From contig CM049306.1 in assembly GCA_026874595.1 (NCBI GenBank), positions 97,767,642-97,831,641 of the forward strand: a DNA stretch of 64,000 bases, in the 5' to 3' direction. Source of the DNA: Sipunculus nudus (lineage: Eukaryota > Annelida > Sipuncula > Golfingiida > Sipunculidae). Positions within the stretch are counted from its first letter, which is position 1; every line of letters begins with the position of its first letter. The position numbers and the translations under genes were made by a program. Below are positions 55,101-64,000 of the stretch, in pieces. Under the pieces are notes generated by a model that had not been told where the DNA came from, did no database searches, and saw nothing but the letters and a program-made list of their open reading frames with translations.

Positions 55101-58100
55101 AACAACATAACAATAAACAATAAATTAATAATTTTGTATTGGTTTTTTCTAACAAATTAAAGAAAAATTAAAAGAAAAGGAATTTGTTAGTTTATGAGTA
55201 ACAGAAAATTAACTTGCAGTTACTGATGATGTAAGAATCTTGTATGGATGGATAGAATGTCAATGTCAATGTTAATCCAAATAACACCATGCAGTCACCT
55301 ATGGTATTTTTCAGTGAAATTTTAATGATAAAAAAATAAATCATATTATTCATTACTAATCATTAGGGATCATATGAAGGAAATTAATGATAGACAAAGA
55401 TGCAGTTGATAATATTAATCTAGATTCCTACTGTGTCTAGTGTGTAGATTGATGTGAAAGTAGTCCAAAGTGAATATATTACATTTATTTTTTTTTTAAT
55501 ATAAATAAAAGCCATAAAACCAGGTACTTATGATCATTATTTAAATTTGTGAATTTTGTATATTCTGGATTCTCAACATCTTTGTTTGGCTAAAACTGAA
55601 TAAATACTAGACATGGTGCGAATGCTTTGCAAATGTATTTGAATAAGAATATGAATATGTACTGCATTAAAAAATTTTATTGCATAAGAATAGGAATTCA
55701 GGTAAAAATGAAAGTATTTGAATACCAGTGCAGATACTTTTAAAATGTATTCATGAATGCTTTTATGAATATATTCTATAATATTATTTCAATAATCATT
55801 TCAGTTATATTTTATTTTTAAAATATTTTATTTTTTCTTATTATTTTTTTAAATAAAAATTATATTGGCACAATATTTGTTATTAAATTTTAATAAATAG
55901 TTTAACTCTTTTATAATATGTGCTGCTTATAAGTTATAAGGCCAAGTCAAAATCTCTGTGACAATAACACTCCATTTGTTAATAAAATAAATTAAATCAA
56001 TCCTCTTCCCTGTCTCCAAAGAAACTATCAAAATCATACATAAGCTAAACACCAACAACTCATAATAAAGCTCATATGTATTACCACACATAACAAGCAT
56101 GTGCCTCTTTCCCAAATCGTATTTATTATCATATATAACAGCTGAGCGCCGTGACCCATGGGTCCCTTGTTTCTAGCTCAGCTGACTGAAAGTCATCGAC
56201 CTATAGAGATCACTGTTTTTCTGGCATCCAGCTGGCTGTCTGTCTGTCCTTCTGTCAGACATGATTTTGAGCACCCAGACAGTCAGATAGGGCATAAATT
56301 GTATCCATACACCCTAGAATCTTTAAAATTGAACGTCTATATTCTGGACAAATCTCCTCAGAAAGAAGAAAATAGGTCATGGTGACCCATATTCTGTGAA
56401 CTCTGGGCCAAAAAAATAAATTTCAGCATCCAGGGAGTCAGATTGGGCACAAATTGTGTCTGTTAGCTCTCAAATCTTTTTCTTCAAGGTGATCATTGGC
56501 AATTCTCATTGGAAACCTTGAATTAGGTCTTGGTGACCTCTTTCCTGTGAGCTACTGGCTGAAAACCTAAGTATGAGCACCCAGACAGTTACATAGGGCA
56601 CTGATTCTTACTGTTTTGACGAGAATCTTCTAACATAACATCAAAGGATGTTCTGGGCAATTTTTTCAGGAATTCTTAATCTAGGTCACAGTGACCTATA
56701 TCCTGCAAGGGACTGGCAACATAAATGTGATTATGAGCAGTGAGCACCAAAACAGGCAGGGCACAGATTTAGAAACTGTTGGATCTAGAAATGTCTTTCT
56801 AAATGTAAAGGGAGGTCATTCTAATGTCTCCTTGGACATCCAAAATAAGGTCACTGACGTATGTTTTATGAGCTTTTTGTGGGAGGGAACATGGATTATG
56901 TACCCAATAAGTTAGATGGACAAAAGTTAAAGCAATTTTATGTAGAAACTTCTAACTAAGCACCTAGGGAGTTCCTTGCAGTATAATAAAATATCTGTAT
57001 TGTATAAATATGATTCATATTAAAATATACTTCATCAATAGTAATACCTATTTCTTTTCTTCAGAATAGCTTTCTGATCACTGTTTGTGATATCTTTAAT
57101 CATCTGTTCAGTCATATCTGATGTTTCGTGTTTTAGCTTTCACTGGAGCCATTTTGAGACTTAACCTTGGTCTTCGAGGCTTTGCAGCAGGTGGTATAAT
57201 TGGAGCCACAATGGGGTGAGATATTTATGTGATCTATGACTTAACTTCAGTAACTTGCAGTGCTATAATGTACTGTACCGCTGAACAAACAGGTTCAAAC
57301 AAAAGGACGTTTTGGCTCAGATAGTGACATTGGCCTTTGTGGTTTCTGTCTTATAAATGTAAATACCTTCCAGAGTTCGGAAGTTTAACTAACACTGAAA
57401 TGTAGTTAATAATTGTGTGCATGTGTACTTTTGGCAATGGGAGAAAAGGATGGTGATGTGTCAGATACTGCATTATAAGCAGAGAATGAATAAGAGATTG
57501 AGCCTTGACTCAAAAATCCATCACTCATAAAATGCGAGGCTAAGATAAAAAAAAGGGTATGGTTCTCAGGCACTTTTTTTCAAAAATCAATGCAGGCGGG
57601 TGATTTTTAGCTCAGCTGACTGTAAGTCATCTGAGCTATAGTCGTGGTCCTTTGTCCGTCGTCCGTCTGTTAACAGGGCACATTTTAAAACCATTGGACC
57701 TACATATCCAACATTTTGCATACCATTAGATGTCCCCAAAATCTCCTATCTTACCGAAAAATGGGTCATTAGGACTTCGTTCCTTGGAGATATTAAGGAA
57801 AAACCTCTGTTTTCCATAAAAAAAGCCATTGTAACACTTCAAGGCTGCCTAATGTCAAAACCACTGATCTGTTTTTGATTATATTTAGTATTTATATTCT
57901 TCCATACATTTTCTATGAACATACCAAAAATTAGGTCAGTATTAGGTATTATTTTGAAGTTATGGGCATGTAATGTAATGCAATTTTTAAAAAAATCAGT
58001 AATATATTTACTCACCTAACATGAGAATTGCTGAAGCTGGAGACTTTTTTTCAGGAATATAACTTTATTTATTCAAGATTCAATGGTTTACCCAAAATTA

Positions 58101-61100
58101 GATCTGAATTTTGCAAATTTTTCAAGTTATTAGCATAAATAAAAAATCAATACCTTAAATTTTGTCCAACTTTGGCAATGGCACGTTTTTTCCCTGTAAG
58201 CACTGTTGATTTAATTTTCACAGCATATATACATAAGGATTTAATCTTTTAAAATCTAAAATTTCAAAGGAATTGATTGAAAAGAGTAGCTCTTATTCAA
58301 GTTTTCATACACCATGTCAAGTGTTGTTTACATCTAGCCCACCTAGTAACACAGCCTTCACTTGCATTATGTAACCCATCCCAGGCAGCTTGCCTTGGCC
58401 CAGCTTGGCCACTACTAGCAGGCTTCCACTCTGCCCTGCATTCCCCCCCCCCCCCCCCCCCCCAGATGGTGCATTAACTAGATGAATGTTATAATATTCT
58501 GTATTTTCTTTTATTCTTGGCTATGATTTAGATTTTGAATTGTACCACCAGGTTACAATGATTAAAGTGCACATTTAATTGTGTCCACAAAGTGGTGTAT
58601 TGCTATGAAAGTGTGGATGTTTATCAGTTAAGTAAATTCTTACTTCAGAAGAGTAAAAACTTCACCAGATGTGAAATTGACTATTAATTCCAGTAATAAA
58701 TTATAGCCAAGATATTAATTAGCACAATGATTTTGTTTGTCCCTCATTCAACCAACAGTGTGTATATTTTATTTGAAAAGATGTTTTTATTTTATCAAAT
58801 TTACTGAATCTTTTTTTTTATTTCGGTGAATAAAATTAAGCATGTATTGAAAACTCCAGTGTGCAAAACTTTTAAATAGTGATTCAAGGAATAATCTTGT
58901 AGATGCCATGTTGTGGCATTATTTTCTTTTAATTTCAGTTTAAACATTTGTGATTTAAAAATAATAAAATATATGTGTATGCATAATATGACTCAATATG
59001 AGTTACACTCTGGATAAATAATGATTGCAACTTAGAATTCTAATATTTTAACTTATATTTTCAGGTTTTTTTATTACAAATTTATAAAACTTGTAAATAA
59101 AAAAAATGAATCAGATAAAAACTGTTAATGGAAAAAGTTGATATGCTTAAAAAAATAGGCTTATTTATAAACTTAAATGCATTATTCCCTTGAAAGTGAA
59201 ATAAAGGTATTAGTCCATTCTGTCCACTTGCCTGTCCATCCGTAAATTTTTCATATGCATCACAGTATCTCAACACTTTTACTGTTTTTCTTCATGACAG
59301 TCTTGTCAGAGTATTAGTTTGCAATCATATATTTAGAACTTTACTATAACCAAGTAGGAAGGCCCCTTTCCTCTTAGGTTCTCATATGCTTATATAAAGG
59401 AAAAACATTACAATAGAATATTTTGCATTTGCAAAAATTTCAAACTTCAGCTGAGCGCCGTGACCCATGGGTCCCTTGTTTTGTTTTACCTTTTTGTGTT
59501 TCAATAAAAATGTAGAATGATTAAAGAAAAGCATGATAATAAAAGAATTGTTCTTCTAAACAGGTAAAAGCACTACATAACAAAGGAAATCTTATGAAAA
59601 TTGTATTATTTTATCTTTTTGAAAGATGAAAATCAAAATAATTATTTTTGATGTTTGGGGTTAAAATTAATGCGGGTGGTGCCTGAAAACCACTTTTTTT
59701 TGGCCTAAAATATGAACAATTTGAAGGCAAAATCCAGTGCTGTGGTAACATCTGTGATATATGATCTCTCTGAATTTACAGAAGTTGTTTTACTTCTCTA
59801 CCTGTCACATAAAGAAACAGTGCAATATACCCTGACTCTGGCTACAATAATTCATCATAACGGAAGTTTGATTTCAGCATATCCCATTACTTGTAAAATT
59901 ATTTTGATGTCAATTCTGGTACCCTTTAGTAATAAAATGCTGACTGAAAAAAAAAGTAAAAAAGCTGCCCCCAGGAAAGTTCATAATTCCTCAACTTATG
60001 AGTGTACAGTACATGTAGATCATAAATTGTTACCTTGGTGTTTATCTTTAACAGGACTGCTGGGGGCCTGATTTTGCTGGCCTTCTTGAAGCTGATGAAT
60101 GAGACAGAAGAGCAAAGGCATCATTGGTGGGTTCATAGACAGCTACAGGAAGAAAAGTAAGTTAGTCATTGCATATATGTTTGTCATCACAGACATGCTG
60201 ATAATTTGAATCTACATGATTTAGAAATTTTCCACTTCAGTCAGAGTCTGGTACTTTAATATAACATACTTTAACTGATAATGACCATTTATATAAATCC
60301 AGCCAACCATTGTATAAAATATTTCACACATATGTACTGTTAGCATGACAAGTTCAGATTCATTTGTCACTGCACAATTACAGCCAAGGTCCTGTTCATG
60401 CAGCAGTATATGTAGGGAACCATTCATTATTCATCATCACAAATAAGGCCATAGTTATTCTTAAATCAAAGTATTCTTTGACCTGTTAATTGAATAGATA
60501 ATTAGCTCATTGTATCTGCCAAAATTAAGTTTTGCGGATACTATGTTTTTGACCAGGTTCCGCCGCTGCCGCGTTCGTTTCCAGAGAACTCCTCTGAGAC
60601 TACTGGACGGATTTTTCCGAAACTTACACAAATTGTCGGGTCTCATGTGAACTGGTGCCTAACCAAGTGGTCTTGACCTCTGACCTTTCACCTACATTCA
60701 CGTTGACGCTGCAGACATCCAAGCTCATATCTCAGGAACTAGTTGACCAATCAGGAAAATTAATTTACACAAATGTAGCCCTTGGATAGCTGTATAACAT
60801 ATACAAAAATGGTGGCGCCACCTGCAACCATGTTTGCACAGTGTCGATCTGTTCATCTGCCTTAGGTTAAAATCACTCATATCTCTGCAGTGGTTTGACT
60901 AATTCACCTAAAATTCGGCATGCGTAACTGTCCTGGATAGCTTTCTTGATTTTATGACAGGTGGCGCCAGCTTCATTCACGTTCATGCTGCAGACATTAA
61001 TACTCATATCTCTGGACTTGTTTGACCAATCAGGAAAATGAATTTACACAAATGTAGCCCTTGGATCGCTTTATAACATACACAAAAATGGTGGCGCCAC

Positions 61101-61748
61101 CTGCAGCAATTTTTGCACAGCGTCCATCTGTTTGTCTGCTTGGGATAAAATCACTCATATATCATATTGACTTTTCCACCTGAAATTTTGCATGTGTATA
61201 CATCTTAGATAATTTCTCGTTCAAATAACAGGTGGCGCCACCTACAATCATGTTTAATGTAGCAGAGATCCATTCTAATATGCAACACATGTAACTCTTA
61301 TTTTCCCTTGCCACTCAATCCATGCCTCACTTCACCCGTCCTTCTCTGATTTTGGTGGATACATGTAGTCGCTTGTCGACTACCCGTATTCTAGTTGACT
61401 TCTGATATGCACCATGACTTCTGTATTTATAGAAAATTACATAAAGGGTATTAATGTGAAATCTTATTGATGCATGGTAAAATCGAGGCAGCTTTGTCCA
61501 TGTAAACATGAGGAGCAGTTTTATCAAAACGAAGTTTTATTTAAACAAATACGATCAGTACCTTTAATATTAACCTAACATCTTTGATATAAATTCGTTT
61601 GGCCCATAGTTATAATACCTTTGTAAATTTGTGCTGTCTTAGTCCCAGCATGTCATTTAAGTCAGTGATATGTCCTATTTATTTCAGATTTTACAAGGCG
61701 GCATCATTTCAAGGAGTTGAAGACCAGACACCAGAGTCTAATGGATAA
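51908..61748 (+). CDS. TIMMDC1: TIMMDC1 homologue, complete (7 coding exons, 278 aa)
   Basis: TIMMDC1 (C3orf1) is a multi-pass inner mitochondrial membrane protein of the Tim17/22/23 family that helps assemble the membrane arm of respiratory complex I (family knowledge). The spliced product is 278 residues against about 285 in human. Diagnostic matches are GMDRLSNLFKKD near residues 80-91 (human GWDRLRELFGKD), RAHTDAIF at about 147, ISTYRNKTSFIEYSAAGAFT and LRLNLGLRGFAAGGIIGATM at about 180-224 (human FRINVGLRGLVAGGIIGAL), and GGLILLAFLKLM. Hydrophobic segments at about residues 100-120, 155-175, 195-225 and 226-240 fit four membrane spans. The C terminus (ending TPESNG) is about 25 residues shorter than in human. 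All introns are GT-AG with compatible phases. The gene is head-to-head with MON2, start codons 2.04 kb apart. Confidence 0.93.
52434..52599 (+). CDS. TIMMDC1: TIMMDC1 coding exon 2 (codons 91-146)
   Basis: The acceptor is tttttaag|T, which keeps the frame; the nearby ctttag|G at 52441 would shift it. It encodes a first hydrophobic segment (TGLLSFIIMSYLGG) and NFLEKNRATAWSTKFRAA. Donor GCT|GTAAGT, phase 0. Confidence 0.88.
52853..52995 (+). mobile_element. family A fragment, copy A8, in TIMMDC1 intron 2
   Basis: TTTTTAGCTCAGCTGACAG (52847-52865) is the non-hairpin end of family A; the text after it (gaccactagacctagaaact) matches the interior of A5 in reverse. Truncated after about 140 bp. A GCTCAGCTGA at 52616, 17 bases after the exon 2 donor, may be another remnant. 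Confidence 0.55.
53000..54050. other. TIMMDC1 intron 2, remaining part
   Basis: 53085-53120 and 53860-53930 carry mirrored phrases (cgattaccaaaggcaacaatcg; aaaccgatgatcgatt), possibly the ends of an unclassified inverted-repeat element. No gene seen. Confidence 0.35.
54061..54149 (+). CDS. TIMMDC1: TIMMDC1 coding exon 3 (codons 147-176)
   Basis: Acceptor tattacag|AGA and donor TTAT|GTAAGT. It encodes RAHTDAIFLGGMKTGFKWAL and KVGFFTLSF, the second membrane segment. Confidence 0.9.
54525..54592 (+). CDS. TIMMDC1: TIMMDC1 coding exon 4 (codons 176-199)
   Basis: Acceptor ttgccag|G and donor GGAG|GTAAGT. It encodes SVSQGISTYRNKTSFIEYSA, with the conserved YRNK motif that matches vertebrate NVYRNKDALSHF. 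Confidence 0.93.
54798..56169 (+). mobile_element. family A element, copy A2 (both ends present)
   Basis: Left end TTTTTAGCTCAGCTGA (54798-54813). Right end CAGCTGAGC (56139-56147), GCCGT, palindrome GACCCATGGGTC (56153-56164), CCTTG. About 1.37 kb; the right third is the inverted partner of A4. Includes a 62-codon minus-strand frame at 55927-56115. TIMMDC1 intron 4. Confidence 0.82.
56171..56995 (+). mobile_element. family A element, copy A3, abutting A2
   Basis: Begins TTCTAGCTCAGCTGACTGAA directly after the terminal CCTTGT of A2. The interior (gcacccagacagtcagatag, aggtcacagtgacctat) matches A5 in reverse. The hairpin end is absent; the match fades near 56995. Confidence 0.65.
57137..57215 (+). 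CDS. TIMMDC1: TIMMDC1 coding exon 5 (codons 199-225)
   Basis: Acceptor gttttag|CT and donor ATGGG|GTGAGA. It encodes AFTGAILRLNLGLRGFAAGG and IIGATMG, the Gly-rich Tim17-like signature and the best conserved part of the protein. Confidence 0.95.
57537..59706. mobile_element. MITE family M, copy M3, split by element A1
   Basis: The left half (to 57608) has GGTATGGTTCTCAGGCAC. The right half (59479-59706) carries the rest (tttaccttttt..., gcgggtggtgcctgaaaacc) and ends TTTTTTTTGGCCT. The two halves join colinearly with M1 and M2 at a T-run, so the 1.87 kb between them was inserted later. Confidence 0.85.
57609..59478 (+). mobile_element. family A element, copy A1, nested in M3
   Basis: Starts AGCTCAGCTGACTGTAAGTC in the T-run of M3 and ends TCAGCTGAGC (59447-59456), GCCGT, GACCCATGGGTC (59462-59473), CCTTG. 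The nesting fixes both ends: no target duplication beyond the T-run is visible. A poly-C tract lies at 58442-58463. No coding capacity. TIMMDC1 intron 5. Confidence 0.88.
60055..60156 (+). CDS. TIMMDC1: TIMMDC1 coding exon 6 (codons 225-259)
   Basis: Acceptor tttaacag|G and donor GAAAA|GTAAGT. It encodes TAGGLILLAFLKLMNETEEQ, the fourth hydrophobic segment, followed by a charged tail rich in His/Trp/Arg. The upstream intron holds A1 nested in M3. Confidence 0.92.
60509..61394 (+). mobile_element. family B element, copy B2
   Basis: Left end ATTGTATCTGCC (60509-60520). Right end GGTGGATAC (61354-61362), hairpin GTAGTCG-CTTGT-CGACTAC (61365-61383), then CTAG (61391-61394) followed by T. Opposite in strand to B1. 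Four palindrome modules (60811, 60960 with one change, 61090, 61231). Lies in TIMMDC1 intron 6. Confidence 0.82.
61688..61748 (+). CDS. TIMMDC1: TIMMDC1 coding exon 7 and stop codon
   Basis: Acceptor tatttcag|A. It encodes FYKAASFQGVEDQTPESNG and stops at TAA 61746-61748. The 3' UTR then runs about 110 bases to an AATAAA signal. Confidence 0.88.
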
Positions 61749-61852
61749 AATGGCTATTGAGCCAGTTTAGGTTAAAACAAAATTTACAGTTTATATGAAT
61801 ATTTTAAATTACCTGGTGAAACATTTAGTAGTTTCCCACAGTAATTTAAAGC

Positions 61853-61858
61853 AATAAA
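61853..61858 (+). terminator. polyadenylation signal AATAAA of TIMMDC1
   Basis: Canonical AATAAA 105 bases after the TIMMDC1 stop codon, followed by a T/G-rich stretch (ggtttctgtttttctagatg) as expected for a downstream element. The predicted cleavage is near 61875. Confidence 0.7.
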
Positions 61859-61879
61859 ATCAGCATTGGCTGACTGCTA

Positions 61880-63209
61880 TGGTTTCTGTTTTTCTAGATG
61901 TTTGGGATTTTTCCGCAGAAAAATGTGATGGTAAGTTTTGTATTCATAATGCAGACAGCTGTAGGATTGACGTTCTCTAAACAGCCAAAATACCTGTACA
62001 ATATGGGCATACAGGTATTACAGCAGCATATTAAGTATATTTATATTTTTCAGCTTTTGTAACATAATAACCTGAAAACTTTTGAAAGGAAATACCTTTG
62101 AACATGATTATTGATATTTGGGTAATTACCTGGTTTGCCTCTTTGGGCGATCTAGTATCAAACATCAAATTATTTAGATGTTAATATCTCTTGGTTTAAA
62201 TGAAATAAGTACATACACTAAGGTACCGCATCATTATTTAAACAAGTTTCCGAATGACATCAATAAGTATCACTTTTCAAGTTAGATGAATTGGATGAAA
62301 TTAAAAAAAAAAAACAAATGAAGTGTTATGATTGGGGTAAATGAACATCCAAAACCATGTTGTTTTTAGTGTACAAAGTGTGATGAATAAATATATCTTA
62401 TAAATGGATGTGTTTCATTAATTTCACTTTTAGAATGTGCAGTGAATAACTTTAAACATATTTTCTCTGATATCTAGTCTTGTATTATAATTTTTTTTAC
62501 ATCCTGACAATACAAGTGTTAGACAGTGTTGATCATTTAAAGGTTTGATCACTATCATGATTTCATTAATATGTAAATGTTTGTAATGAAAAATGTGTGC
62601 TAAAATCAGTTAATTGTTTTTAGTAGCACTGCAGAAACATGATAAATAGGCAAAATTGTATAATATAGGTTTTTACATGATTCATTTTTAACCCTGGCTG
62701 AGCAGTATATAAATTCAAACAGATTAAGGATTGATCTTTGGAAAATAGCAGGAATCTTATGTGCAGTAAGTTTGTCCAATATGGCCGGCCGGTCAACTTC
62801 TATAAAATCGGCATCTGTGTGTGTGTGTGTGTGTGTGTGTAGGTGTCTCAGAGACGAGAGAGAGCGGTGGACAATGAACATTATATATTTGATGATTCGA
62901 TGAGAAGTCAAAATCTTATTCTATCATGCAGGTCTTGTTTGATATTGTATAAACGATCGATAGTATAGTAAAATAATCTTTTGATACGTATAATTAGGCG
63001 AAACCCTGCCTGATGACCAACTCTCTAACACAACCACCCCGTTACGACGACCACTGTTTCGGGCAAGTCGAACTTGAATAGAATTATAAAAACTTCCGCT
63101 AACACCACCGCCCCTGTATGACCCCCTACGACGGCCTATTTTCCTAGAACACAAATGGTAACCTCGCGGATTAATGGGTAATTTAACGGGCCCGTAACAT
63201 TTTAGTGAA
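61880..63209. other. intergenic DNA downstream of TIMMDC1
   Basis: AT-rich to 62990, then a GC-richer stretch (62995-63180) whose minus strand phrase aacggggtggttgtgttaga recalls the ends of Q1, without clear termini. No gene seen. Confidence 0.4.
62815..62841. repeat. (GT)n microsatellite
   Basis: About 12 uninterrupted TG units downstream of TIMMDC1. Confidence 0.9.
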
Positions 63210-63557
63210 AGGCTGCCTTTCCATGAGCGCGGGGGGGGGGGGGGTTCACCGTGTCCCGCTGCTGCACGGCGACGGGATACCAACCCACCAGAACCCTTCC
63301 ATGAACGCGATTTTTCTGCGTTGCAATGGCTTTGCGTTGGCGGTCAGAATCGTTCCAGTATTTTAATCAAGCCATGCATGCGGGTTTCCACGCGTTGGTC
63401 GCGCGCGACTAACACCGCGCGGCGAAAATCACACGCGCAGAGATTTCTGTGGCAGGCGTTCAAGCGCTCCGCTTGGTAATAAGTTATATCCTCGTGAGGA
63501 AACGCCGACACAACGCCATCACAGCCCAGAAAAATCGCGCTCATAGAAAGGCAGCCT
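63210..63557. mobile_element. CpG-rich MITE with 22-bp inverted termini
   Basis: AGGCTGCCTTTCCATGAGCG at the left and a mirrored end TCATAGAAAGGCAGCCT at the right, flanked by AA on both sides. 348 bp. An internal third copy of the end (ccttccatgaacgcgatttt, 63295) and strings such as tcgcgcgcgac. A G-run at 63231-63244. Superfamily not assigned. Confidence 0.8.
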
Positions 63558-64000
63558 AACTGCTATTTTAAGTATTCACTCCTAACACATCGGGTAGGCC
63601 TATTCACTGCAGTCTTTCCAGATCCCCTTCATTTTAACCGCTGCTTTGTATAGCAAGATGCTGTGGGTTACACCAATGCAAAGGGCAAAGAATTGTAAAC
63701 AGCCTGAAGAGAGCTTGGTAGGCCCATCGCATTGTGCACCCAGCCTTATTAAAAAAAAGGACACCCATGTCTTCTCTGGTTTGACTGATTACACCGATTC
63801 TGGAACAGGACCAATAAAACTTTGAATCGACTTCGCAATAATCATATATGTAAGAAGGTCCAATAGTCTTCCACCTCTCATGCTGTTAATAGTCTGCTTT
63901 ACACTGAATGTTCTTCATTAATGGTTCGAAAAGGCAAGGTATTTTTTTCCGATTAAAATGGTAAAAGGGGAATCGTTTGAAATATTGTCTCAGGTGATTT
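63558..64000. other. right edge, no gene seen
   Basis: Ordinary intergenic composition; no exon or repeat terminus recognised. Confidence 0.4.

Noticed and set aside
58442-58463. Poly-C tract, and the G-runs at 247-260, 51199-51212 and 63231-63244, as G-quadruplex signals
   Set aside because: Uninterrupted homopolymers in repeats, often of uncertain length in assemblies; no separated G-tract pattern.

Overview
The window is animal nuclear DNA: AT-rich, intron-rich and packed with non-autonomous transposons. Two head-to-head protein genes can be read exon by exon with canonical GT-AG junctions and consistent phases. The repeat landscape (pearl-like elements carrying internal tandem repeats, tRNA-derived SINEs with a 3' hairpin, TA-flanked MITEs) suggests a lophotrochozoan, most likely a bivalve or other mollusc. 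That assignment is inference; no species is named.

Minus strand, 49868 down to 15370: the 5' part of MON2, a Golgi/endosome trafficking scaffold of the DOP1-MON2 system. Eighteen coding exons give 782 codons without a frame break. The rest of the gene is not visible, so intron 18 is at least 15.3 kb or the gene continues beyond the left edge. Plus strand, 51908 to 61748: a complete TIMMDC1 (mitochondrial complex I assembly factor, Tim17/22/23 family), seven coding exons, 278 residues, polyadenylation signal at 61853. The 2.0 kb between the two start codons must hold both promoters.

Almost everything else is intron filled with mobile DNA. Five families (A-E here) share one design: a short subterminal inverted repeat at each end, a strong hairpin just outside one of them, and an end in CTAG or CTTG followed by T. 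Several also carry internal tandem repeats. I read them as Helitron/Helentron-type non-autonomous elements (DINE-1 or pearl-like). Family C carries a nine-copy 180-bp satellite; families B and D share a 12-bp palindrome, GGTGGCGCCACC, although their ends differ. Other elements are TA-flanked inverted-repeat elements (N1, N2, P1, Q1), a MITE family with AGGCC termini (M1-M3), a CpG-rich MITE at 63.2 kb, two copies of a tRNA-like SINE, and a non-LTR element that has only a gag-like ORF1 with three zinc knuckles.

Layout: 1-15.37 kb, MON2 intron 18 or sequence beyond it, with elements A, D2, M1, E2, C and Q1. 15.37-49.87 kb, MON2 exons 18 to 1, with E1, a SINE, an exon-derived minisatellite, the gag-only element, A5 (split by N2 and P1), B1, D1, M2 and A4 in the introns. 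49.87-51.9 kb, the shared promoter interval with an (ATAAT)n run. 51.9-61.9 kb, TIMMDC1 with A2, A3, A1 (nested in M3) and B2 in its introns. 61.9-64 kb, intergenic, with a CpG-rich MITE.

The points most worth following are the common architecture of the five element families, the palindromic module shared between families, and a minisatellite made of copies of a MON2 splice acceptor plus the first codons of its exon.
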